A stretch of 64,000 bases of DNA, from NCBI GenBank assembly GCA_913045175.1, contig CAJWQG010000007.1:1-64000 (forward strand). The letters run 5' to 3'. Origin of the DNA: an uncultured Gammaproteobacteria bacterium (GTDB lineage Bacteria; Pseudomonadota; Gammaproteobacteria; Pseudomonadales; Azotimanducaceae). Both the position numbers and the translations under genes were made by a program. Under the pieces are notes generated by a model. That model did not search any database. It saw only the letters and a program-made list of their open reading frames with translations, and was not told where the DNA came from. Positions 49,138 through 57,664 of the stretch are shown in pieces. Numbering within the stretch: position 1 is the stretch's first letter; every line of letters begins with the position of its first letter.

Positions 49138-49150
49138 TTGGTCCTCCGTA

Positions 49151-49756
49151 TCAAAGATTTTCGCTGGTAACACCAGCCAGATAGTCCGCTATCGCTGCAT
49201 CGTAATGTGCAACATGTTGAAACGCCTTAACTGCCAATCCGAATCGAGTCTCATTGCTCAATTGACCATCGTTGCTGACAAGTTCTTCTAGTAACGATTT
49301 GTAGTCGGCTACGTCTACAACCACAGCCACGCTTTTCATGTTCTTTGCGGCCGAACGCAACATCGCCGGTCCGCCAATATCAATATTCTCAATCGCTTCT
49401 GCAAAGCTGCAATCAGGCGAGGCTACCCTTTTCTCAAACGGATAAAGATTGACCACCAGCAGGTCAATAGGCCTAATATTATGGGTCTGCATAACCTCCT
49501 GATCCTGGTCTCGTCGACCCAGCAATCCACCGTGAACCTTTGGATGCAGAGTCTTTACCCGACCGTCCATCATCTCAGGGAATCCCGTGTAATCAGCTAC
49601 CTCCTGAACCGGAAGTTTGCTTTCGGTCAATAAACTGTGGGTACCACCCGTAGACATGAGCCCAATACCAATCACGTTGAGCCCCTCTGCAAAGGGCACC
49701 AGTTCCGATTTATCAGACACGCTAAGGAGTGCGTTAGAAACTTTTACATCAGCCAA
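49151..49756 (-). CDS. purH: PurH, IMP cyclohydrolase domain only
   Basis: A 201-residue protein matching just the N-terminal MGS-like IMP cyclohydrolase half of bifunctional Pur[45 protein letters not shown] and [16 protein letters not shown]. Standard PurH continues for about 320 residues of AICAR transformylase. Here the frame ends with TGA shortly after [16 protein letters not shown], the domain boundary, and purD follows at once with its own ribosome site. No transformylase sequence appears elsewhere in the window. Either a deletion removed the second domain or the activity is carried by another gene. It lies between fis and purD as full purH does in relatives. Confidence 0.88.
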   Translation of the reverse strand: MADVKVSNALLSVSDKSELVPFAEGLNVIGIGLMSTGGTHSLLTESKLPVQEVADYTGFPEMMDGRVKTLHPKVHGGLLGRRDQDQEVMQTHNIRPIDLLVVNLYPFEKRVASPDCSFAEAIENIDIGGPAMLRSAAKNMKSVAVVVDVADYKSLLEELVSNDGQLSNETRFGLAVKAFQHVAHYDAAIADYLAGVTSENL

Positions 49757-49773
49757 TTTGGGTCTCCAAACAT

Positions 49774-50019
49774 TTACATCAAACGATAACGTACTAGTTT
49801 CTTCCGCAATGTCCCGCGGTTCATCCCAAGTATCTTAGCGGTCTGAGACTGATTGTACCCGGCAAACCTAAGCACGCATTCAAGCAATGGCGCTTCCACC
49901 TCGGCCAACACCAAATCATACAAATTGGTCACCGGTTGATCACACACAAGCTCGAGGTACTCCTCAACCGCATCGTGTACCGTTCCTGCCAAAGTTGTAC
50001 TGGGAATCTTAATCGTCAT
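49774..50019 (-). CDS. fis: DNA-binding protein Fis
   Basis: An 81-residue nucleoid protein of the Fis family that bends DNA at rRNA and other promoters. The C-terminal helix-turn-helix is [20 protein letters not shown] followed by LVRYRLM. The length is slightly below that of the E. coli protein (98), as is usual outside enterobacteria. It is 12 bp after dusB, the standard dusB-fis pair. Confidence 0.95.
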   Translation of the reverse strand: MTIKIPSTTLAGTVHDAVEEYLELVCDQPVTNLYDLVLAEVEAPLLECVLRFAGYNQSQTAKILGMNRGTLRKKLVRYRLM

Positions 50020-50031
50020 AAAGCCCTCAGT

Positions 50032-50994
50032 TTAGGCTGCTACTTTCAGTCCTTCGATAAACGTTGTTTGTGATTGCAGCGAATCCAACAGGTTAAATTC
50101 CTGGCGCGGCTGATCCGAATCGACCAGATAAGACAGATACCAACCTACATGCTTTCTCGCCACTCGCACCCCTGTGTATTCCCCGTAGAAATTCGATAGC
50201 GAGATCACGTGATCCCGCAAGGTTGTCAGTACTTCAGTATAGGCTGGCGCTCTCAACCGATCCCCCTGGAGGAATGCATCGACTTGCGCAGGAAACCATG
50301 GCCTGCCCTGTGCACTGCGACCAAGCATGACGCCATCAAGATCATAATTCTCGATTAATTGCCGGGCAAACTCGGCTGATTCGATATCGCCATTGCCAAT
50401 GACAGGAATTGATACCGCACGCTTGACCATTCCAATTGCATCATAATTAACTGACCCGTTGAAACGATCCGCTCGCGTTCGCCCATGCACAGTGATTAAG
50501 GCAACTCCGGCTTGTTCCGCCAAGCGCGCGATTTGAGGTGCGTTGATTTGTTCCCTGGACCAACCCAGGCGCATTTTGAGTGTTACCGGCACATCGACGG
50601 CTCCGACCACTGCACGAAGAATACTATCCACTAACGGTTCATCGCGAAGCAGAGAAGACCCGGCAAGCTTGTTGCAAACCTTCTTTGCTGGACATCCCAT
50701 GTTGATGTCTATGATCTGCGCACCCAGCTCCACATTCTTTCGGGCGGCATCTGCCATCATCACCGGATCAGCGCCAGCGATCTGAATCCACCGCGGTTCT
50801 GATTCATCGTGAAACGCGAGACGGTACTGAGACTTTTTGCTACCCCATAGACGAGTGTCGCTGGTTATCATTTCCGATACCAGCCAATGAGCTCCGAACT
50901 GGCGACATAGATTCCGAAATGGACGGTCCGTAACTCCTGCCATTGGCGCAACAATGACCCTGCTTGGATGGCTGTGAGGTCCGATAGTCAACAT
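50032..50994 (-). CDS. dusB: tRNA-dihydrouridine synthase B
   Basis: A 320-residue FMN TIM-barrel enzyme that reduces uridine to dihydrouridine at positions in the D loop of tRNAs. APMAGVTDRPFRNLCR at the N terminus, the catalytic Cys in DINMGCPAKKVCNKLAGS, ITVHGRTRADRFNGSV and VIGNGDIESAEFA are all present. Length is normal. It is the first gene of dusB-fis-purH-purD. Confidence 0.96.
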   Translation of the reverse strand: MLTIGPHSHPSRVIVAPMAGVTDRPFRNLCRQFGAHWLVSEMITSDTRLWGSKKSQYRLAFHDESEPRWIQIAGADPVMMADAARKNVELGAQIIDINMGCPAKKVCNKLAGSSLLRDEPLVDSILRAVVGAVDVPVTLKMRLGWSREQINAPQIARLAEQAGVALITVHGRTRADRFNGSVNYDAIGMVKRAVSIPVIGNGDIESAEFARQLIENYDLDGVMLGRSAQGRPWFPAQVDAFLQGDRLRAPAYTEVLTTLRDHVISLSNFYGEYTGVRVARKHVGWYLSYLVDSDQPRQEFNLLDSLQSQTTFIEGLKVAA

Positions 50995-51049
50995 ACAGGT
51001 ACGAGCTTCATTCTGAAGTGCGCATCATACAATTACTTTAGGATAATCC

Positions 51050-52132
51050 CTACCTAACGACGACAGAAATATTGTATCCAACGGCCACATCACCTGGATC
51101 AACAATCTCCAATGCGAACCGAACCTCCGTGTTGGCTGGAATGTAGTGTAGCCCTCTTAATTCACCTGCAAGGTACTCTTCTGCCGAGAATGTTCGAACC
51201 GCGATCTGTTGACCGCGCAGATCGAAAAACTGTAGCTTCACACCCGGAAACCGTTGTCTGAATACCGCGCTATTCCTGACTATCGCGTCAACCAGAAGGG
51301 CCTCCGACACATCAGGGTGAGTCCTTATAGATAGTTCTCCTGTCGTTAAGGATGCCGCGTCACTAAAGTCAGGCAGACTACAGCCCAAGTAATTACATAA
51401 ATCCATAGTGTAGCCTCGGTATCGTGCATCAGCTACATACCGTTCAAAGTTGAAGTAAAAATACTGAGCCAGGCCCACAACCATTAACAACATTGCACAC
51501 GCAGCCCAACCAAGAGAAACCCGCGTGGTCGGTTCGAGATCACCGACGATAATATCCGGGTCCTCAACATACACATCCTCGACCTCGACGTATTGCGGCG
51601 CTGTTTCCAGCGTCTCAACAGGGGGGTCAACGGGGGGCTCAGATGAGCGCAGAAAATCTGCATATAGGTCAAAGGAATCCCAGTAACTCGCGACAACATC
51701 TGCTAGCTCATCTGTTTCTTCAGGATTTTCGTAGCCCAGATAGATCACATCATCTGGCAGCTGCTGATCCTCTTCCGGTGCCTGATCTGAAGTGTCCTGA
51801 TGCTCTTGCTCGTTCTCCCGAGCGTCTTCCTGTTCCGATAATCCATCTTCGTTCTCAATGGTGATAGATTGATCGCCCACGTCACCTGGTGTCTCCTCTC
51901 CGGCCTGGGATTGATCCGAATGGAACTCACCGTGGTCTTCTTCTTCGACGGGCTCTTCTAATACGGGCTCTTCTATCTCGGACTCTTCTATTTCGGGCTG
52001 CTCCATATACAAGTCAGCTTGAAATACCGCCAGGCAGGAGCCACAGCGCACCGCGCCATTGGCCATGCGGAGTTGTTCATCTGTAACTCGAAATGAAGTT
52101 TCGCAGCTAGGACACCGAGTAATCTGGCTCAT
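51050..52132 (-). CDS. zinc-ribbon and DUF3426 membrane protein
   Basis: A 360-residue protein starting with a zinc ribbon (MJ0042 type): RCPSCETSFRV and VRCGSCLAVF give two CxxC pairs within 35 residues. A very acidic Glu/Asp-rich linker spans about 50-150. One membrane helix follows near 215-235 (WAACAMLLMVVGLAQYFYF), then a C-terminal DUF3426 domain (FRQRFPGVKLQFFDLRGQ). Function is unknown; such genes commonly lie beside prmA, as here. I use the ATG at 52132, just after prmA stops. Confidence 0.85.
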   Translation of the reverse strand: MSQITRCPSCETSFRVTDEQLRMANGAVRCGSCLAVFQADLYMEQPEIEESEIEEPVLEEPVEEEDHGEFHSDQSQAGEETPGDVGDQSITIENEDGLSEQEDARENEQEHQDTSDQAPEEDQQLPDDVIYLGYENPEETDELADVVASYWDSFDLYADFLRSSEPPVDPPVETLETAPQYVEVEDVYVEDPDIIVGDLEPTTRVSLGWAACAMLLMVVGLAQYFYFNFERYVADARYRGYTMDLCNYLGCSLPDFSDAASLTTGELSIRTHPDVSEALLVDAIVRNSAVFRQRFPGVKLQFFDLRGQQIAVRTFSAEEYLAGELRGLHYIPANTEVRFALEIVDPGDVAVGYNISVVVR

Positions 52133-52137
52133 CTGTT

Positions 52138-52998
52138 CTAGCTGGTCCCGCGCAAGTGAAGTAACAACCAACCTTCATGGGAACGAATCTCAACGAGGTC
52201 CAGCCCCCCGTATGCCTCGAGTACCCAATCTTGCTGACTTTCCATAATACCAGACAAAATAAGATCACCACCTCGCGACATTGCATTCTTCAGCATTGCG
52301 CTTAGTTCAATCAGAGGCTGGGCCAGGATATTGGCAATCACGATATGATATTGACCTTCCGGCATCTCTCCCGGCAACCCGATGGTCATCATGACCTCAT
52401 TCTTGGCGGCATTCTCACGCGTTGACACAAGTGCCTGCGGATCATTATCTATCCCGACCACTTCGGCAGCGCCTAAGAGAGATGCGGCTACGCCGAGGAT
52501 TCCCGATCCACAACCGAAATCCAAAACACGACGATTCACTACATCAGCAGAATCCAACCACTCAAGGCATAGTCGCGTGGTACTGTGAGTTCCGGTACCA
52601 AAGGCAAGACCAGGGTCCAAATTAACTACCACAGAAGGCTCTGCGGTCACCTGCATCCCCGTAGGACATACCCACAATCTTTCACCGAACTGCATGGGTT
52701 CAAAATATTTCAGCCATTCTCGTTCCCATTGTCGATCCGCTAACTGCTCACAATCCACAACCGTAAACTTACCTTCCGTTAGCTGGTCTTGAACCCTCGC
52801 AAGGTCAACGTCATCTTCAAACAATCCACGGACCTGGACCGTCTGCCATAGGGGTGTTTCACCAGGGGAAGGTTCATATAGAGGAGCATCACCACCGTCT
52901 ACAACGGTAACCGAGACCGCACCCAAATCCCAAAAACACTGCTCCAGCGCAGAGCTGTCATCCCGTGAAGCGGCCGCCGTAACGTTATGCCAGATCAT
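52138..52998 (-). CDS. prmA: ribosomal protein L11 methyltransferase
   Basis: A 286-residue SAM-dependent enzyme that trimethylates several lysines of ribosomal protein L11. The SAM-binding core is VLDFGCGSGILGVAASLLGA, with DPGLAFGTGTHSTTRLCLEW ahead of it and IVIANILAQPLIELS as motif IV. It overlaps accC by four bases upstream and leads into the zinc-ribbon gene, the usual order. Confidence 0.96.
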   Translation of the reverse strand: MIWHNVTAAASRDDSSALEQCFWDLGAVSVTVVDGGDAPLYEPSPGETPLWQTVQVRGLFEDDVDLARVQDQLTEGKFTVVDCEQLADRQWEREWLKYFEPMQFGERLWVCPTGMQVTAEPSVVVNLDPGLAFGTGTHSTTRLCLEWLDSADVVNRRVLDFGCGSGILGVAASLLGAAEVVGIDNDPQALVSTRENAAKNEVMMTIGLPGEMPEGQYHIVIANILAQPLIELSAMLKNAMSRGGDLILSGIMESQQDWVLEAYGGLDLVEIRSHEGWLLLHLRGTS

Positions 52999-54311
52999 TC
53001 AGATAGTTGATCCAGGAATCTTGTATTGATCATACCCTGTAAGAACTTTCGATGATTAATTACCTCAACCAGCTTGCTTTTGTTGGAAGCAATACCATCA
53101 ACCTGGAACTCACCGAGCATACGATTCATCTTTCGGATGGCACCTGATCGATCCGAATCCCAAGAGATCAACTTGGCAACAAGTGAGTCAAACTGATGCG
53201 GCACCGCATAACCAGCATAGAGGTGCGAATCAACTCTTACACCAGCACCCCCCGGAAAGGTTACGTTCGATACCAATCCCGGACTTGGTCGATATTGGTC
53301 GTCCTCAGCGTTTACTCTACATTCGATTGCACAACCCCGAATGCAAATCTCATCCTGAGTCAATGACATGCGCCCCTCATCTGCAGTTTGCAGTTGCAAG
53401 CCGATAAGATCACGTCCCGTGACCGCCTCCGTAACAGGATGCTCTACCTGTATCCGTGTATTCATTTCCAGAAAATAAAACTCATCATCCTGGTAAAGAA
53501 ACTCAAGCGTGCCTGCATTCCTATAGTGGAATTTTGCTACCGCCGCGACCGCCCGAGCGCAAAGTGCGTCGATCTGATCTGCATCAATGTTTGGGGCGGG
53601 AGCCTCTTCAATGACTTTCTGTTGACGCCTTTGAACTGAACATTCTCTTGTGCCTAAATGAATCGCATTCCCTTCCCCATCGCCAAGAATCTGAACTTCG
53701 ATGTGCCGGGCATTATCAAGAAACTTTTCTATATAGACTGCACCATCTCCAAAAGCTGATTCAGCCTCAGCTTTTGCCTCCGCGAAAGCCTCTACAAACT
53801 GTGTTTCGCTGGTAACAACTCTTATGCCTCGACCACCGCCACCAAAGGCGGCTTTGATGAGCATTGGGTATCCGATGTCCTGTGCAATTTTGGTCGCAGC
53901 ATCAAGATCTAGTACTTCTCCCCCAGAGCCAGGAACGGGATTTAATCCCAATTTTTCGAAGGTTTCTCGGGCCCTGATCTTGTCGCCCATCTCAGCGATT
54001 TGTTGGGAAGTTGGACCAATAAAAGTCAGTCCTTCTTCCTCCACCATGCGACAAAACTCAGCATCTTCAGCCAGGAAACCATAGCCAGGATGAATCGCAT
54101 CACAACCCGAAACCTGAGCAGCAGCGATGATATTCTCTCGACATAGATAGTCATCCCGGCTAACGCAAACAATCTCGTCAGCGTATTTTAGATGCAGCAG
54201 ATCCTTGTCGACGGAAGCATAAGCGCCCACGGTCTGGATACCTGCCTCTCGACAGCTTCTTACAATACGAAGCGCGATTTCCCCGCGGTTGGCGATCAGA
54301 ACTTTTTGCAC
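52995..54311 (-). CDS. accC: acetyl-CoA carboxylase, biotin carboxylase subunit
   Basis: A 438-residue ATP-grasp enzyme that carboxylates biotin on AccB. Signatures: KVLIANRGEIALRIVRSCRE, IHPGYGFLAED, the glycine-rich AAFGGGGRGIRVV, and EMNTRIQVEHPVTEAVTG. It is slightly shorter at the C terminus than E. coli AccC (449), within the normal range. It follows accB by 23 bp, and prmA overlaps its end. Confidence 0.97.
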   Translation of the reverse strand: MQKVLIANRGEIALRIVRSCREAGIQTVGAYASVDKDLLHLKYADEIVCVSRDDYLCRENIIAAAQVSGCDAIHPGYGFLAEDAEFCRMVEEEGLTFIGPTSQQIAEMGDKIRARETFEKLGLNPVPGSGGEVLDLDAATKIAQDIGYPMLIKAAFGGGGRGIRVVTSETQFVEAFAEAKAEAESAFGDGAVYIEKFLDNARHIEVQILGDGEGNAIHLGTRECSVQRRQQKVIEEAPAPNIDADQIDALCARAVAAVAKFHYRNAGTLEFLYQDDEFYFLEMNTRIQVEHPVTEAVTGRDLIGLQLQTADEGRMSLTQDEICIRGCAIECRVNAEDDQYRPSPGLVSNVTFPGGAGVRVDSHLYAGYAVPHQFDSLVAKLISWDSDRSGAIRKMNRMLGEFQVDGIASNKSKLVEVINHRKFLQGMINTRFLDQLSE

Positions 54312-54334
54312 TGGATCAAATATCGATGGTTAAT

Positions 54335-54769
54335 CTACACCACTGTAAACAGGGGCTGATCAAACTGCACCGCCTGTTCATTGTCGACTAGTATCGCTTC
54401 GATCGTACCTGAATACTCAGATTTAACCTGATTCATCATCTTCATTGACTCAATAATACACAGAGTATCACCCGCCTTGACTCGATCCCCCACTTCCACA
54501 AACGGTGGTGAACCAGGAGACGCCGCCCGGTAGAAGGTGCCAACCATTGGCGCCGAAACTATGCTTCCCTGGTTTTGCCTCACGGAAGTCGAGGGTACTG
54601 TCGCCCCGGCCTCTACGACAGTAGCAGCAACCGGGACTGACGGCGGAGAAATTTGATATCCGGTCTGCCTGGAGATCCTTACACTGTCTTCTCCTTCCTT
54701 AACCTCGATCTCAGAAAGATCAGATTCTTCCAACAGTTCAATCAATTTCTTTACTTTGCGAATGTCCAT
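54335..54769 (-). CDS. accB: acetyl-CoA carboxylase biotin carboxyl carrier protein
   Basis: A 144-residue biotin carrier. Lys110 in ESMKMMNQV is the biotinylated residue. An N-terminal helix (KVKKLIELLEESDLSEIEVK), a Pro/Ala linker near 40-70, and the protruding-thumb region SPGSPPFVEVGDRV are all typical of AccB. It is nine bases after aroQ, forming aroQ-accB-accC. Confidence 0.97.
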   Translation of the reverse strand: MDIRKVKKLIELLEESDLSEIEVKEGEDSVRISRQTGYQISPPSVPVAATVVEAGATVPSTSVRQNQGSIVSAPMVGTFYRAASPGSPPFVEVGDRVKAGDTLCIIESMKMMNQVKSEYSGTIEAILVDNEQAVQFDQPLFTVV

Positions 54770-54778
54770 AGCCGACCC

Positions 54779-55210
54779 CTAAAACCTAGTCAAAGCCGCC
54801 TGCGCGGCAAGAGCATACCCTTCAGCCCCCAGTCCAACGACTGACCCAACTGCAATATCTGACAGAAACGAGTGCCGCCGGAATTCCTCCCGGCTATGCA
54901 CGTTCGTAAGATGAACCTCAATAAAAGGTATCTCTACACCGAGGAATGCATCCCGCAGCGCAACACTGGTGTGTGTAAACGCGCCCGGATTGATAATAAT
55001 AAATGCCGTGTCATGGCGAGCAGACTGAATCTTGTCGACCAGTTCATGCTCCGCATTTGATTGAAAAGCGTCAAATTCATGCCCCGCGCCTTCCACGATA
55101 CCGCGTAGGGTGTGATTTATCGTATCTAACGTCTCAGAACCGTATAAATCAGGTTCTCTTAGTCCGAGCAAATTGAGGTTCGGCCCATGTAGCACTAGAA
55201 TTTTAGACAT
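54779..55210 (-). CDS. aroQ: type II 3-dehydroquinate dehydratase
   Basis: A 143-residue shikimate-pathway enzyme. [18 protein letters not shown] contains the catalytic Tyr region, followed by [30 protein letters not shown] and [18 protein letters not shown]. It starts the aroQ-accB-accC-prmA run. The 73-bp gap before it is AT-rich and may hold its promoter, but no clear -35 box is seen. Confidence 0.97.
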   Translation of the reverse strand: MSKILVLHGPNLNLLGLREPDLYGSETLDTINHTLRGIVEGAGHEFDAFQSNAEHELVDKIQSARHDTAFIIINPGAFTHTSVALRDAFLGVEIPFIEVHLTNVHSREEFRRHSFLSDIAVGSVVGLGAEGYALAAQAALTRF

Positions 55211-55283
55211 AATTACACATTTCCCGAAATAGTAGCTATTTTAGCGACATTTTTTAGAAGTTATTAGTTTTTTATGGGGTATA

Positions 55284-55724
55284 TCAGAGAGAAAGCGATC
55301 GTTTCTGCGGCGGATAGCAGAAACCGGCCTCCGCACACCCCTGAAAACCTACAAGTAACTGCTCGTTTTCTAGTAATTCACTAGATATCGGCAAGTTAAC
55401 CACCAATTCCATGAAATAGACCTCAACTTCGCCGAAGTACTCATCGACCTTGTTGACCCCAGAATCCATTTTCGGCGGTTGATCGACCGAAAAACTCAAT
55501 TTATCGCGATATAAGTAATATCCGGGTGCTATCCGCCAGTGAACCTCAATCGAACCTTTATTTTTATGGATAGAAATATTAAACGCTTCATCTACGGGCA
55601 GGATTTCAGGGGCAACCAGCGGTGTCACCGGCTTTAACAATTCTTGCCCAATTGCAGGCATTGCCGCGTAACTCACGCAGGATACAATAACGACCAGAAC
55701 TTTAATAAACGAGCTGATGGACAT
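55284..55724 (-). CDS. dsbD: DsbD N-terminal (alpha) domain only
   Basis: A 146-residue periplasmic protein with a signal peptide (about 1-25) and one DsbD alpha domain. The redox pair is Cys130 and Cys136 in GCAEAGFCYPP, and YYLYRDKLSF is the usual cap-loop region. Full DsbD is about 570 residues with eight membrane helices and a C-terminal thioredoxin domain that bring electrons from the cytoplasm. None of that follows: the frame stops nine residues after the second Cys and aroQ starts 73 bp later. It stands where full dsbD (dipZ) stands in Pseudomonas, next to aroQ. Without the membrane part it needs another electron donor to work. Confidence 0.8.
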   Translation of the reverse strand: MSISSFIKVLVVIVSCVSYAAMPAIGQELLKPVTPLVAPEILPVDEAFNISIHKNKGSIEVHWRIAPGYYLYRDKLSFSVDQPPKMDSGVNKVDEYFGEVEVYFMELVVNLPISSELLENEQLLVGFQGCAEAGFCYPPQKRSLSL

Positions 55725-55754
55725 AGTTGCTCTAGATGCTCAATATCTATACCT

Positions 55755-56435
55755 ATGGTGTCAGACAATTTAAAACACTTCCTGTTCAGTGTCTTTAGTT
55801 TAATCATTGGTGCTTGTGTAGTTTCGGCCTGCTCAACAAACCCGCCAAACGAGATCATTCAAACACAACCCATAGATGAACCAGGAACAGCAAACAGAAT
55901 AGAAGAATTCCTACTCCTCGCTGAGGAAGCTTTTTCTCGTGATCGCTTGACCACGCCAGTCAATGACAACGCGTATCTATGGTATTTGCAGGCCCTCGCG
56001 ATCGATAACGAGAATGCTGCAGCCAATCATGGTATTAGCGACATAGTAGAAAGATATTTGTCCTGGGCACTGGATAGATCAGATGCTGGCGATTTCGAAA
56101 GTGCTTTTGATTATATTGGCAAAGCCAAGTCTATCGACGATACACATCCAAATATCTCTGCAGTGGAAGCCCATGTCGCAAGCAAAACGGCGCTCCGAGT
56201 GGCGCATTTCCCAATAAGCAAAAATCAGCTTGTTAATAAATCTGAATCGCTAAAGAGCCAGCTACTGGAAATTGCCGAAGAAATTAATCGATTAGAAGCC
56301 AATGTCATTATAAGAGCCCCAAGCGATAGTCTGGGACGCTGGATTTACCAGCAACTGAACGAGTTCGCTCACAATCGAGTCAGCGCCACGTTTGAAATAA
56401 GTAATTCTCCTCAGGTTACGCTGAACTATTATTGA
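55755..56435 (+). CDS. hypothetical lipoprotein with TPR-like helices
   Basis: A 226-residue protein from the ATG at 55755. The signal region ends in a lipobox: VVSAC with Cys near residue 26 (a second Cys, GAC, lies five residues before). The mature part has helical repeats of TPR character (DNAYLWYLQALAIDNENAAA, FESAFDYIGKAKSIDDTHP) and a C-terminal stretch that repeats an IRAPSDSLGRWIYQQ motif as in some cell-envelope proteins. The next gene encodes a DUF2333 protein. I recognise no named family. Confidence 0.65.
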   Translation: MVSDNLKHFLFSVFSLIIGACVVSACSTNPPNEIIQTQPIDEPGTANRIEEFLLLAEEAFSRDRLTTPVNDNAYLWYLQALAIDNENAAANHGISDIVERYLSWALDRSDAGDFESAFDYIGKAKSIDDTHPNISAVEAHVASKTALRVAHFPISKNQLVNKSESLKSQLLEIAEEINRLEANVIIRAPSDSLGRWIYQQLNEFAHNRVSATFEISNSPQVTLNYY

Positions 56436-56515
56436 CGCCACATAAGACCAATAAACGCTAGTGCCCCACGGGGTGCAATGGTAGATTACCGGCTACGTCT
56501 TCTCCGGAAATCACC

Positions 56516-57562
56516 ATGGCAAACATGGAAGACCTCAAAACAAAAGTAGCCGATCAGATAGAAACATCAAGTGCTGCCTCCACCATTGGCCGCGCTAGCG
56601 CCATAGCACTAGGGTTGGTTCTCGCATTAATCTGTGTCCTTGGCTTCATATGGGACAGCGAGCCTGCGCTTTTTAACGTAACAGAAGTCACTGACCAAAT
56701 GCTGGCGGAACGGCAAGTACAACGAGTTACCGGTAGCACAACGGTGGCAGTCATGATTGAGATATCCGACGTGCTTCTGAGTAAGCGTGGCGGATTCCTT
56801 ACCAACGACATCATGCCTCCTGGTACTTGGATGGATAACGTCCCTAACTGGGAATTTGGCGTGCTGGTACAGCTGAGAGATATGGCTAGAACTATGCGAA
56901 ACAACCTATCTCGATCACAATCCCAATCGACTGAAGATGCTGGTCTTGTGGCTGCTGAGAATCAGTTCTATTTCGACAACAACAGCTGGTTTTTACCAGA
57001 GACCGAGTCCGAATATCGCAAAGGCACAAGAGCCTTAGAGGACTACATCACTCGACTTGGCAATACGAATAAAGCAGATGCGCAGTTTTATGCCCGCGCA
57101 GACAACCTGAGGATCTGGCTCTCAGAAGTTGAAACGAGACTAGGCAGTCTTTCACAACGACTTAGCGCCAGCGTTGGCAAACGCCAGATTGACATCTCTC
57201 TGGCGGGTGACGCAGCGGCTACCCAGTCAACCGCAACGGTCAGCGACGCCCAGGTAAAGACTCCCTGGACACAACTGGACGACGTTTTCTACGAAGCGCG
57301 AGGCACGACATGGGCGCTTATTCATCTGCTTAGAGCCATTGAGATCGACTTTAAGGACGTTTTGGATAAGAAGAATGCACTGGTCAGCCTTCAGCACATA
57401 ATCAGAGAACTTGAGCCTACCCAGGAAACCCTATGGAGCCCAATTATCCTGAATGGTAGCGGGTTAGGGCTGGTTGCCAATCACTCGCTTGTCATGGGCT
57501 CGCACATATCCAGGGCAAACGCGGCAATTATCGATCTTCGACGATTACTAGAAGATGGTTAA
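56516..57562 (+). CDS. DUF2333 family inner-membrane protein
   Basis: A 348-residue protein with one N-terminal membrane helix (about 29-46, ALGLVLALICVLGFIWDSEP) and a long helical periplasmic part. The family features are the GFLTNDIMPPGTWMDNVPNW stretch and WEFGVLVQLRDMARTMRNN, followed by YFDNNSWFLPETESEY. DUF2333 proteins occur in gammaproteobacteria with no established function. It lies between a lipoprotein gene and the membrane pyrophosphatase gene. Confidence 0.8.
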   Translation: MANMEDLKTKVADQIETSSAASTIGRASAIALGLVLALICVLGFIWDSEPALFNVTEVTDQMLAERQVQRVTGSTTVAVMIEISDVLLSKRGGFLTNDIMPPGTWMDNVPNWEFGVLVQLRDMARTMRNNLSRSQSQSTEDAGLVAAENQFYFDNNSWFLPETESEYRKGTRALEDYITRLGNTNKADAQFYARADNLRIWLSEVETRLGSLSQRLSASVGKRQIDISLAGDAAATQSTATVSDAQVKTPWTQLDDVFYEARGTTWALIHLLRAIEIDFKDVLDKKNALVSLQHIIRELEPTQETLWSPIILNGSGLGLVANHSLVMGSHISRANAAIIDLRRLLEDG

Positions 57563-57664
57563 TCCAGTGGTTTTCTATTCGCCCACATTTTTGTACCATT
57601 AGGCCGCCTTAATTAGGTGTCGGGCCTGGCCCGGCAGAAAACAACAACCCAACCGGAAAACTTT

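Noticed and set aside
49151-49153. TGA at the end of the short purH as a selenocysteine or readthrough codon
   Set aside because: The residues after it do not resemble the transformylase domain, and purD starts 14 bp on.
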